Notes under the pieces: generated by a model
Database searches by the model: none
The model's input: the letters and a program-made list of their open reading frames with translations, nothing else
What the model was told of the DNA's origin: nothing
Origin: Sphingobacterium sp. UBA5670
Lineage (GTDB): Bacteria; Bacteroidota; Bacteroidia; Sphingobacteriales; Sphingobacteriaceae
Direction: 5' to 3'
Assembly (NCBI RefSeq): GCF_002420705.1
Contig: NZ_DIIM01000005.1
Span: forward strand, 357,832 to 421,831
DNA: 64,000 nucleotides
Made by a program: the position numbers and the translations under genes
Shown: positions 27,037 through 34,718 of the stretch, piece by piece
Numbering within the stretch: position 1 is the stretch's first letter
Layout of the letters: the number at the start of each line of letters is the position of its first letter

Positions 27037-28341
27037 TTATTTTGTGACGGTATCAGGCAGTTTAACACCGCGATATTTCGCTACGTCAACTTGTGGAATT
27101 TTTGAACCATATTTAGAATTGATGGCACTGATAAAGATATTGGCCATCAATGCATTTCCAATTGGTGTAAGGTGTATTCCATCCAGCGAGAATGCATTTC
27201 CAGTAATGTATTTTGCACTAACGGCTAATCCATTGATACGGACACCACCTTTTACATTGTTCAGGAATCCATGTACGTCAGCTAAAGCCAGGCCTTTTGA
27301 ATCTGCGGCAGCCTTGATAGCTGCATTATATTCATTGATGCGTTGCACGACTGTTGCTGTTTCGCTCACATCCAATACATATTTGTCTTCCACAGGGTTC
27401 AATGGATGTAAGCCATAAGGAATTTGCGCTTCATTTGGTTTTCCTAATAATCCCATAGAGGAGAAAGGAAGTACAAAATAATCTTGATCCGTAGCCGCAC
27501 GGGGACCCGATTTAGTGGCGATATAAATATTAGTTACCGGAGTTGGCGGGTTTGTTGCATTCACCGCTGCCAATAAAGCTGCCCGTGTAACAGTTGTAAA
27601 ATAAGGTGTTGCCGTTACATCGGGAATTGTTGCCAGTACCCCTTTTTGACCTCCTGCGGTTAATGTCGTTACATAGTTGCCCAATAAAGTCGTAAAAAGC
27701 GCTGTAGAGGTCAATGTTGATGTTGGTCCATCTTCTACACCACCGTTTGTAGCCCAACCTAAAGCATCGTTATTGCCTAAAGCAAAACTAAAGAAAGTAT
27801 GGTTTTGTGTGGTCGAATACGCAAAATATGTTTTCATCGCATCCGCGTCAGGTAGTAAGCGCTCGAAATACATGTTTCCCGCTTGAGAGCCCACACCAGC
27901 AGCAAAGGCCATATCCATCCGCATTCCCGGTACACCAAGGTTGTTGATCGGGTCGGTATATTTTGTCAACAATTTTGGTGAAGCTGAGCGGTAGGCCAAT
28001 TTATCTGTTACTTGTGCAGTTACAGGCTGTCCATTGACCAGTGCTGTAAGCGTAATATACCCAGAACCATTGGCTTGATCTTCACTGAAAAATGGCGATT
28101 TGAACTCACCGCCACCGACTTGTTTTAACTGTTCAGCAATTAAATTTGGATAGGCTACCTCTTGGCCCTCCAAGTAAAGTCCTCCATCGGCATAACCTGC
28201 CGTTAATGAATTTCCGATGGCAACATATTTTGAAAAATTAAGCGATCCCGCCGAGGGCGTATATTCATCCAACGAAGGTTTGCATGAGGCGATAGCCAAA
28301 AGCGCTAATGCCGCAGCTATATAGAGTTTGTTTTTTTTCAT
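27037..28341 (-). CDS. SGNH/GDSL-family lipase or esterase, lipoprotein
   Basis: The start is ATG 28341 (434 aa; the upstream in-frame TTG 28350 is less likely). The SPII lipobox is AIASC (about residue 20). The SGNH motifs are block I VAIGNSLTAGYADG (nucleophile Ser), block III FALGNNDALG and block V LDGIHLTPIGNALM (Asp, His). It probably hydrolyses ester bonds in lipids or acetylated glycans at the outer membrane. It is 22 bp behind a FadL-like porin gene in one transcription unit, suggesting linked release and uptake of fatty acids. Confidence 0.88.
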   Translation of the reverse strand: MKKNKLYIAAALALLAIASCKPSLDEYTPSAGSLNFSKYVAIGNSLTAGYADGGLYLEGQEVAYPNLIAEQLKQVGGGEFKSPFFSEDQANGSGYITLTALVNGQPVTAQVTDKLAYRSASPKLLTKYTDPINNLGVPGMRMDMAFAAGVGSQAGNMYFERLLPDADAMKTYFAYSTTQNHTFFSFALGNNDALGWATNGGVEDGPTSTLTSTALFTTLLGNYVTTLTAGGQKGVLATIPDVTATPYFTTVTRAALLAAVNATNPPTPVTNIYIATKSGPRAATDQDYFVLPFSSMGLLGKPNEAQIPYGLHPLNPVEDKYVLDVSETATVVQRINEYNAAIKAAADSKGLALADVHGFLNNVKGGVRINGLAVSAKYITGNAFSLDGIHLTPIGNALMANIFISAINSKYGSKIPQVDVAKYRGVKLPDTVTK

Positions 28342-28363
28342 CTTAGTCAAATTTGGCTGTTAC

Positions 28364-29590
28364 TTACCACTTATAGCTTACACCAATACCAGGGGCAAAA
28401 ATATTTGTCGCATAGGTACCCGAAAGTTGGCTCTCCACATTGGTGGACTGGCGAGCCACAATGCGTTGGTACGCAAAGGAGCCTGTGACGTCAAATTTTG
28501 GTGATGGTTTTATGGTGAAACCTCCCGATATCAAGTATCTCGTGTTGTCTGGTGTCTCGGGATAGACATAAGCGCTCTGTTGCACTGGTGTTGCGATTAC
28601 ACCGCCACCTATACGTAATTGTAGGCAGTCTGAAGCAATATATTCCAATCCTGCTTTAATAGATCCTGCTTTATCGTATTTTTTTGGTGAATGTGTATCT
28701 TGCAATACGGGCGTGTTTTCTTTGTAATCAAAATCTAGGGCTTTATAGATGTCGTAGTTAATAAGTGTTGCATCAAGAGCCATCTTCAATTTCTCTGAAA
28801 TAGGGAAGGCGATGCCCGCGGCAAATGTGGAGGGCAACGGTAACTCAGCACTGAACTTGTTGCCCGCAGGAAAATTGCTCGCCACCGATTCAGGTACGTC
28901 AAAAGTTGCATCACCATTTTTAAGTTTGGTGACTACTTTGGAACGGTAACTTACCGATATCGCAAATTCGTCTTCTAGGTTATAATGGATACCTACGTTG
29001 TAACCTGTTCCCGTTCCCGTTCCCTTTAAGGTTGCGAGTCCGGCATGACCATCCGGATAGAATACCGGTACAGAATTTTCTAAATCAACAGTACCAATGT
29101 TGTAGACAAAACCACCCCCAACACTAAAGTTTTCAGTCAGTTTGAAACTTAATGTAGGCTGAATATAAATAGCACGCAGCGAAAGGCTAACCAAACTAAA
29201 TTTGCCTACCCAATCTTTTCCCCAATCGACGGCTCCACCATAAGGTGTGTAAACCCCGATACCAGCTTTCCACCAGGAGTTTTTAGGGCCGAATGCGGCA
29301 AATAAGGAAAAAGGAGTTGAAATCTGATTTCTAGTATGATAAACAACTGTACTCCCAACCTCTTGAAATGCAGATTTGTACATGACGGCATTCCCAGCAA
29401 CTGAAATGGCATTATGGTCCATTTTCGCTAAGGCACCCGGACTGTAGAAAATGGAGGATTCATCTAAAAAGTAAGCAGAGCCTGCTCCTCCCATTCCCAC
29501 AGCCTTGGGACTTTGTAGATTCACTTGAGATCCTTGTGCAAATAGGAGTGACGGACTTGCACAAAGTATTGAGAATAGTAGTTTCTTCAT
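28364..29590 (-). CDS. OmpP1/FadL family outer-membrane transport protein
   Basis: This 408-aa protein has a signal peptide (ending LLFAQG) and the FadL N-terminal hatch region SPKAVGMGGAGSAYFLDESSIFYSPGALAKM, followed by a beta-barrel and ending in a C-terminal aromatic (ISYKW). FadL proteins let long-chain fatty acids or other hydrophobic compounds diffuse across the outer membrane. Being first in an operon with an SGNH lipase fits uptake of lipase products. Confidence 0.9.
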   Translation of the reverse strand: MKKLLFSILCASPSLLFAQGSQVNLQSPKAVGMGGAGSAYFLDESSIFYSPGALAKMDHNAISVAGNAVMYKSAFQEVGSTVVYHTRNQISTPFSLFAAFGPKNSWWKAGIGVYTPYGGAVDWGKDWVGKFSLVSLSLRAIYIQPTLSFKLTENFSVGGGFVYNIGTVDLENSVPVFYPDGHAGLATLKGTGTGTGYNVGIHYNLEDEFAISVSYRSKVVTKLKNGDATFDVPESVASNFPAGNKFSAELPLPSTFAAGIAFPISEKLKMALDATLINYDIYKALDFDYKENTPVLQDTHSPKKYDKAGSIKAGLEYIASDCLQLRIGGGVIATPVQQSAYVYPETPDNTRYLISGGFTIKPSPKFDVTGSFAYQRIVARQSTNVESQLSGTYATNIFAPGIGVSYKW

Positions 29591-29671
29591 ACTAGTGTTT
29601 ATTGTTTGGTTAACATTCCTCTATCAAATACAATGCTAACATAATAAATGTTTGACTAAAATTAATAAATG

Positions 29672-29702
29672 TTGTGTAATATTTTTTTTGCTCGTACCTT
29701 TA
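29672..29702 (+). promoter_or_regulatory. Promoter of tpx
   Basis: TTG (29672-29674), a 20-nt spacer and TACCTTTA (29695-29702) match the Bacteroidota consensus except for the last base. It predicts a leader of about 30 nt before ATG 29739 and argues against any start further upstream. Confidence 0.65.
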
Positions 29703-29738
29703 AGTGCAAGGATACTAAAAATTAAACAATCATATTAT

Positions 29739-30239
29739 ATGGCTACAATCACTTTTAAAGGCAATCCAGTAAACACGAAAGGCAGTTTACCACAAGTTGG
29801 CGAACAAGCTCCTGATTTTAAATTAACTGCAGGCGATCTTTCCGATAAATCTCTAGCAGACTTCAAAGGAAAAAAAATTGTATTAAATATTTTTCCTAGT
29901 GTAGATACCGGAACTTGTGCCGCTTCCGTACGTGCGTTTAATAAAGAAGCTTCTCAGTTGGATAATACAGTTGTGTTATGTATATCAAAAGATCTGCCTT
30001 TTGCACAAGGTCGCTTCTGTGCAGCAGAAGGTTTAAATAATGTAGTGACATTATCAGAGTATAAAGATTCAAACTTTTCGGATGCTTATCAATTGGCTAT
30101 CGCCGATGGACCTTTGGCAGGTTTGTTAAGCCGCGTTGTTATCACATTGGATGAAAATGGAAAAGTATTGTACGAAGAACAGGTAGCAGAAATTGCTGAT
30201 GAGCCAAATTATGCTGCAGCTATAGCGTCTTTGAATTAA
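29739..30239 (+). CDS. tpx: Thiol peroxidase Tpx
   Basis: The start is ATG 29739 (MATITFKGNPVNTKGSLPQVG, 166 aa), just downstream of a recognisable promoter. This atypical 2-Cys peroxiredoxin has peroxidatic Cys60 in PSVDTGTCAASVRAFN and resolving Cys94 in GRFCAAEG, equivalent to Cys61/Cys95 of E. coli Tpx. It reduces hydroperoxides using thioredoxin. It is monocistronic, with a terminator at 30256-30288. Confidence 0.97.
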   Translation: MATITFKGNPVNTKGSLPQVGEQAPDFKLTAGDLSDKSLADFKGKKIVLNIFPSVDTGTCAASVRAFNKEASQLDNTVVLCISKDLPFAQGRFCAAEGLNNVVTLSEYKDSNFSDAYQLAIADGPLAGLLSRVVITLDENGKVLYEEQVAEIADEPNYAAAIASLN

Positions 30240-30255
30240 GAGGGATGTGAGGAAT

Positions 30256-30288
30256 AAAAAAAGCCTTTGCTTTTGCAAGGGCTTTTTT
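30256..30288. terminator. Bidirectional rho-independent terminator, tpx and trans-sulfuration gene
   Basis: A 14-bp stem (30257-30270 with 30275-30288, one wobble) has a TTTT loop, with A-runs and T-runs on both sides. It lies between convergent stops at 30239 and 30306. Confidence 0.88.
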
Positions 30289-30305
30289 CATTAATATACT
30301 TCTTG

Positions 30306-31481
30306 TTATTGTTTTGTTTTCTCTAAAGCCTGTAAGATATCGTTTATGATATCTTGTTGATCTTCCAGACCCACAGACAGGCGGATACTTCCCGGTTTGA
30401 TGCCTAAGTTTAAGCGTTCATCTTCCGACAATTTTGAGTGTGTGGTGGAGGCTGGATGCGTTGCGATTGATCTTGAATCTCCTAGATTAGAGGTATATAA
30501 AATCATTTCCAAATGATCTACAAAGGCTTTTGCGCGCTCAAAACCGCCTTTGACAACAAAGGTTACAATACCGCCACCAGCTTTCATTTGTTTTTTGGCC
30601 AGCTCATATTGTGGATGGCTTGGAAGAAATGGATATTTAACATCTTCAATTTCCGGATGATTTTCCAAGGCCTCGGCCAAAGCCAAAGCGTTAGAACAAT
30701 GGCGGTCCATACGAATGCCCAACGTGTCTAAACTTTTTGATATGATCCAGGCATTGAACGGGGATAGCGCTGGACCTGTATGCCGGATGAAGAACATCAA
30801 CTTGTCGATTAGTTCTTGTTTTCCAACCACAATTCCACCTAAGACACGACCTTGTCCATCCATATACTTTGTTGCCGAATGGATAACCAGGTCAAATCCA
30901 TATTGAATCGGTTTCTGAAGATAAGGCGTAGCAAAGCAGTTGTCGATCGACAGAATGATGTGGGGATATTTCTCCTTAAATTTACCCAACCATTCCAAAT
31001 CAACCAGTTCCAGACCTGGGTTGGATGGCGATTCTAAAAAGATGATTTTCGTATTCGGTTGGATTGCTTTTTCCCATTCTTCCGGATTAGCTGCGTCTAC
31101 GTAAGTTGTGGTCACACCCCAACGTGGGAAAAGTTCCGTAAATAACTGATGTGTGGAACCGAATATTGCACGTGAAGAAACGATATGGTCTCCACTTTCG
31201 ATAATTCCTGCAAAGGAGGCAAATACAGCCGCCATTCCTGATGCAAAAGACAATCCTGCTTCTGCACCTTCAAGAATACAAACTTTGTTGATGAATTCTG
31301 AAGTATTTGGATTGGCATAGCGGGAATAAATCATCGCATCCTCTTCGCCAGCAAAGACCGCCCGACCTTGTTCAGCGCTGTCGAAGATAAAACTTGATGT
31401 AAGGTATAAAGGAGTCGAATGTTCGCGAAGTGCTGAACGATCGACCTGTTCACGTATGATTTTAGATTGATCTTGTTTCAT
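30306..31481 (-). CDS. PLP-dependent trans-sulfuration enzyme (O-succinylhomoserine sulfhydrylase / MetZ-like)
   Basis: This 391-aa protein of the Cys/Met metabolism PLP family has PLP-lysine K205 in HSATKYMDGQGRVLGG, Asp-type cofactor contact SIDNCFATP, phosphate contacts SGMAAVFAS, and YSRYANPNT near the N-terminus. Overall it looks most like O-succinylhomoserine sulfhydrylase, making homocysteine in methionine synthesis. Cystathionine gamma-synthase or methionine gamma-lyase cannot be excluded without comparison. A TACCTTTA box (31495-31488) lies 6 nt before the ATG. No SAM riboswitch is seen upstream. Confidence 0.82.
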   Translation of the reverse strand: MKQDQSKIIREQVDRSALREHSTPLYLTSSFIFDSAEQGRAVFAGEEDAMIYSRYANPNTSEFINKVCILEGAEAGLSFASGMAAVFASFAGIIESGDHIVSSRAIFGSTHQLFTELFPRWGVTTTYVDAANPEEWEKAIQPNTKIIFLESPSNPGLELVDLEWLGKFKEKYPHIILSIDNCFATPYLQKPIQYGFDLVIHSATKYMDGQGRVLGGIVVGKQELIDKLMFFIRHTGPALSPFNAWIISKSLDTLGIRMDRHCSNALALAEALENHPEIEDVKYPFLPSHPQYELAKKQMKAGGGIVTFVVKGGFERAKAFVDHLEMILYTSNLGDSRSIATHPASTTHSKLSEDERLNLGIKPGSIRLSVGLEDQQDIINDILQALEKTKQ

Positions 31482-31645
31482 GATGTGTAAAGGTACGAGA
31501 TGAAATTTTTATATTCACATTTTTAGTTAAGGAAATCACTGAATTTTGTGAAATTTACAATGTTATTTCATTGTCTTGTAGACGGATTTGATTACGGAAT
31601 ATAATTCCTGGCTGATTAATACAAATAGATCGATTTTCATGAAAC

Positions 31646-31675
31646 AAAAAAAACCGGTATATGTACCGGCCTTTC
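31646..31675 (-). terminator. Rho-independent terminator of the META-domain gene
   Basis: The stem CCGGTA (31654-31659) / TACCGG (31664-31669) and the plus-strand A-run at 31646-31653 give the minus-strand U-tract, 18 nt past the stop at 31693. Confidence 0.75.
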
Positions 31676-31692
31676 TTTATCGTTAGATTAAC

Positions 31693-32181
31693 TTATTTTT
31701 TAACGAACTGCATCACAACGATGTCACCGGAGATGAACGTTAACTCGTTATCTCGCACATCGAAGCTTGTTGTAGACTTTAAACCATTCATAAATTCGTT
31801 GTAAGCGGCATTTTCACAGTGCATCATCGTTGAAACCAATTTGTCTCCAATTTTGATCGAATTGCCTTTTTCGCTTTCGTAAGTTCCACCAATACCATTA
31901 CAACCGTTGTTGCCATCTACTTTGTGCTCTTTGCTGTTGAAAGTCAAGGTTGGGATTTTGTCCTTAAATAAATCCTTAAATTGTTTTCCTGCAGTTTCTG
32001 CTGTGGTCAGGGATTTAAGTTCCCAAGTGCCTTCCAATGATGCATTGTCCACTGTGCTCGGTTTTTGAACGGTAGTAGCCGTGTCGCCCGTACCTGTTGC
32101 CTCAGCTTTTTTTCCAGTTGTGTTACATGCGATTGTTGAAAACGCCAATGCAACAGCTAAAATCATTAAATTTCCTCTCAT
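31693..32181 (-). CDS. META-domain (HslJ-like) lipoprotein
   Basis: Translation from ATG 32181 (MRGNLMILAVALAFSTIAC, 162 aa) places the lipobox Cys at 19; ATG 32199 is an alternative. A Lys/Thr linker precedes a META domain with SLEGTWELKSL, PTLTFNSKEHKVDGNNGCNGIGGTYE and a late TMMHCENAAYNEF, the typical HslJ-type pattern with its cysteine pair. META proteins are linked to heat-shock-inducible novobiocin resistance (HslJ) or secretion, but their molecular role is unsettled. A structured RNA-like element lies in the leader. Confidence 0.85.
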   Translation of the reverse strand: MRGNLMILAVALAFSTIACNTTGKKAEATGTGDTATTVQKPSTVDNASLEGTWELKSLTTAETAGKQFKDLFKDKIPTLTFNSKEHKVDGNNGCNGIGGTYESEKGNSIKIGDKLVSTMMHCENAAYNEFMNGLKSTTSFDVRDNELTFISGDIVVMQFVKK

Positions 32182-32834
32182 AATAATTTTTAATAACATA
32201 AAACCTTCATTATTTCGTCAGCATCAACAACCGGGAAAGTAACCTGAAGGTTCTTTCTGGCCGATAACCGCGCGTAGTGAGCTCGTTGATGCCTTAATGA
32301 AAAATACGAATCAATAAAGTTAGACACTTTCAGAAAAACATATCTTTTTCTGTCCTATATTTATAATTATCATGCCAATCCTAAGTATAGCCCAATCGAA
32401 CACCTGCGCGCATGCCGTTAACTACTTTATCCTCTATTAATAATGAATTGGTAATTTTTGTTTGGCTATAAAGCGAAGAATCTGATCTTTCAAGAAATTA
32501 TAGCAGAAAATGTAGATTTTAAGACACAGTATAACTCGCCAATCGACCGAATGATTGCTTTTCTTTAGCATTAAAAAATGAATAGTAGCTAAAAAACGGT
32601 TATGACTGTACAGGATAGGCTAAATTCTTGTCAAAAAATAGCACAATGAATAAATAAGCTTACTTATTTTAAACAATCGATTGATCTGATCTAAAAATAC
32701 GATTTGGTGGTAGAATATAGTATAACTAAACTGAGCTTCGGCTACTAAAGTACGCAAATGTTACATACAGCATTTTATAAAACTTCTTATCTTAGAACTT
32801 TACAACCTAATTTTCTAGAACATAAATAAAGACT
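32182..32834. other. Long intergenic region between divergent META and fucosidase genes
   Basis: This 653-bp stretch has no credible ORF. Next to the META gene it contains a structured element (32221-32292) and a TAACTTTA -7-like box. The remaining 500 bp up to the GH29 start are AT-rich, with no perfect TAnnTTTG box that I could place in front of the fucosidase operon. Regulatory sites for the operon's AraC protein are expected here, but I cannot identify them. Confidence 0.5.
32221..32292 (-). ncRNA. Putative structured 5' leader of the META lipoprotein gene
   Basis: A 72-nt element is closed by a perfect 8-bp stem, GCATCAAC (32221-32228) / GTTGATGC (32285-32292). Inside is a hairpin of GAAAG and AACC stacked around a 4-nt loop (32235-32257, one bulged base). 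On the minus strand it ends 22-40 nt before the start codon, and a TAACTTTA -7-like box (32322-32315) would start the RNA just before it. I cannot match it to a known riboswitch class. It could also be a DNA repeat element. Confidence 0.4.
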
Positions 32835-34718
32835 ATGTTGACAATCTTGTTATCCTCCATTTTACTTTCCAGCGGGCCTGTAGCCAAATCAGATACTTTA
32901 AAAGCTTATGGGGCTTTGCCGACCGAGCGTCAATTAAAGTGGCAGGAGATGGAAACGTATTGTTTGATCCATTATACGCCGACAACTTTCCAAAATAAGG
33001 AATGGGGTTATGGTGATGCACAGCCCTCTTTGTTTAACCCTTCGGCGTTTGATGCAAATCAGATTGCGAAAGCCGCCGCCGCTGGTGGTTTCAGAGGTTT
33101 AATAAGCGTCGCAAAACACCATGATGGATTTTGTTTATGGCCGACCAAGACAACCTCTTACAGTATCGCTTCGTCACCCTGGGAAAATGGAAAGGGAGAT
33201 ATGGTCAAAGATTTTATGCAAGCGACCCATCGCAATGGGATGAAATTTGGTGTATATCTTTCTGCTTGGGATCGTCACGATGAGCGTTACGGTACGCCGG
33301 CTTATGCTGAAGCCTACAGGCAGCAACTGACCGAATTGATGAGCAACTATGGTCCTTTGTTTACGTCTTGGCATGATGGCGCAAATGGTGGTGATGGCTT
33401 TTACGGTGGACATGAAGGAAAACGTATTATAGACCGTACAACCTATTATGAATGGCACGAGAAAACATGGCCAATCGTGCGTAAACTACAGCCTGAAGCG
33501 GTGATTTTTTCAGATATCGGTCCGGATATGCGTTGGGTGGGCAACGAAAAAGGATTTGCAGCTGAAACATCATGGGCAACATTTACCCCGATCGGTTTAA
33601 ATGGAAAAGTTGCTGTACCCGGAGCCACAGAGTCCCACAATGCCGAAACAGGTGACCGAAATGGTAAATATTGGATACCTGCTGAATGTGATGTGCCACA
33701 GCGTCCAGGATGGTTTTACCATGAGGAGCAAAATAGCCGTGTAAAGACACCAGATCAGCTCTTTGAAATTTATCTAAAATCTGTCGGTAGAGGAGCTTGT
33801 ATGAATCTAGGCTTGGCACCGATGCCTTCAGGTACTTTGCATGAAAACGATGTGAAATCGTTGGAGGCCTTTGGAAAAAAAGTAAAGGAAACTTTCCGTA
33901 CAAACCTGGCTAAGGGAGCAACTATTACAGCATCCAATACGCGTAATGGCGATTCCAAAACCTATGGTACCTCGCTTATTACCGACAACGACCGTTACAG
34001 CTATTGGGCAACAGACGATTCCAAAACATCGGCTACACTAGAAATAAAATTAAAGTCCCCAGCTAAGTTCGACCTTATTCAATTGAGGGAGAATATTAAA
34101 TTAGGACAGCGGATTGATAGTGTCTCCATTGAACGTTGGGAAAATAACAGCTGGAAGCCTTTGGCCAAAGCAACAAGTATCGGTGCAAACCGCCTTATTA
34201 AACTTGCACAACCTCAAACTGCAAGTCGATTACGTCTGCATGTCTATGCCCCTGTAGCGATTACGCTCAGCGATTTTGGTTTGTTTAAGGAATATAACGA
34301 GCCTTTTGCATTCAATACCAAAGAAGTGAAAAAGCTGACTGGATTTAAGATTTCGACAGGAAGATCCAATAATAATGTTTATTTATCCGATGGGAAACCA
34401 GCTACTTTTGCTACCGTAGGCGATCAGGGAGTAATTATTGTCGCTACCGACAAACCTGTTTCTGGTATCGGCTTCCTTCCTCGTCAGGATGGAAAGACGG
34501 TAGGTACGCCAACACATTATAAGATTTCAACAAGTGCCGACGGCAAAACATGGTCCCTTGCCAAAGAAGGAGAGTTCTCCAATATTAAGGCAAATCCAAT
34601 ATTGCAACAGGTATTTTTTGATACAGCAAATACCACCAAGTTTATCAAATTCGAACCAAAACAATTTATTGATGGCAATGAATTAGCGATTGCAGAATTT
34701 GAATTGTATGGTAAATAG
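32835..34718 (+). CDS. Secreted alpha-L-fucosidase GH29 with C-terminal discoidin-like domain
   Basis: This 627-aa protein has an N-terminal hydrophobic signal (1-15). The GH29 barrel (about 25-340) shows CLIHYTPTTFQNKEWGYG, AKHHDGFCLWPTKTT, FGVYLSAWDRH and LFTSWHDGANG, with the likely nucleophile Asp181, then FSDIGPDMRW. The HHDGF and WHDGANG patterns fit the GH29-B group (alpha-1,3/4-fucosides). An F5/8 type C-like region (about 350-480) and a further beta domain follow. Its stop overlaps the start of the GH95 gene by 11 bp, implying coupled translation. Confidence 0.9.
   Translation: MLTILLSSILLSSGPVAKSDTLKAYGALPTERQLKWQEMETYCLIHYTPTTFQNKEWGYGDAQPSLFNPSAFDANQIAKAAAAGGFRGLISVAKHHDGFCLWPTKTTSYSIASSPWENGKGDMVKDFMQATHRNGMKFGVYLSAWDRHDERYGTPAYAEAYRQQLTELMSNYGPLFTSWHDGANGGDGFYGGHEGKRIIDRTTYYEWHEKTWPIVRKLQPEAVIFSDIGPDMRWVGNEKGFAAETSWATFTPIGLNGKVAVPGATESHNAETGDRNGKYWIPAECDVPQRPGWFYHEEQNSRVKTPDQLFEIYLKSVGRGACMNLGLAPMPSGTLHENDVKSLEAFGKKVKETFRTNLAKGATITASNTRNGDSKTYGTSLITDNDRYSYWATDDSKTSATLEIKLKSPAKFDLIQLRENIKLGQRIDSVSIERWENNSWKPLAKATSIGANRLIKLAQPQTASRLRLHVYAPVAITLSDFGLFKEYNEPFAFNTKEVKKLTGFKISTGRSNNNVYLSDGKPATFATVGDQGVIIVATDKPVSGIGFLPRQDGKTVGTPTHYKISTSADGKTWSLAKEGEFSNIKANPILQQVFFDTANTTKFIKFEPKQFIDGNELAIAEFELYGK

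Noticed and set aside
31482..31692. SAM riboswitch upstream of the methionine-pathway enzyme
   Set aside because: The region upstream of ATG 31481 is the promoter itself with 6 nt of leader; no S-box elements are seen there, and 31482-31692 holds only the META terminator and AT-rich DNA.
32221..32292. Possible TPP riboswitch on the plus strand (GATAACCGCGCGTAG looks like part of the thi box)
   Set aside because: The CUGAGA helix element is missing, no thiamine gene is nearby, and the next plus-strand gene is over 500 bp away.
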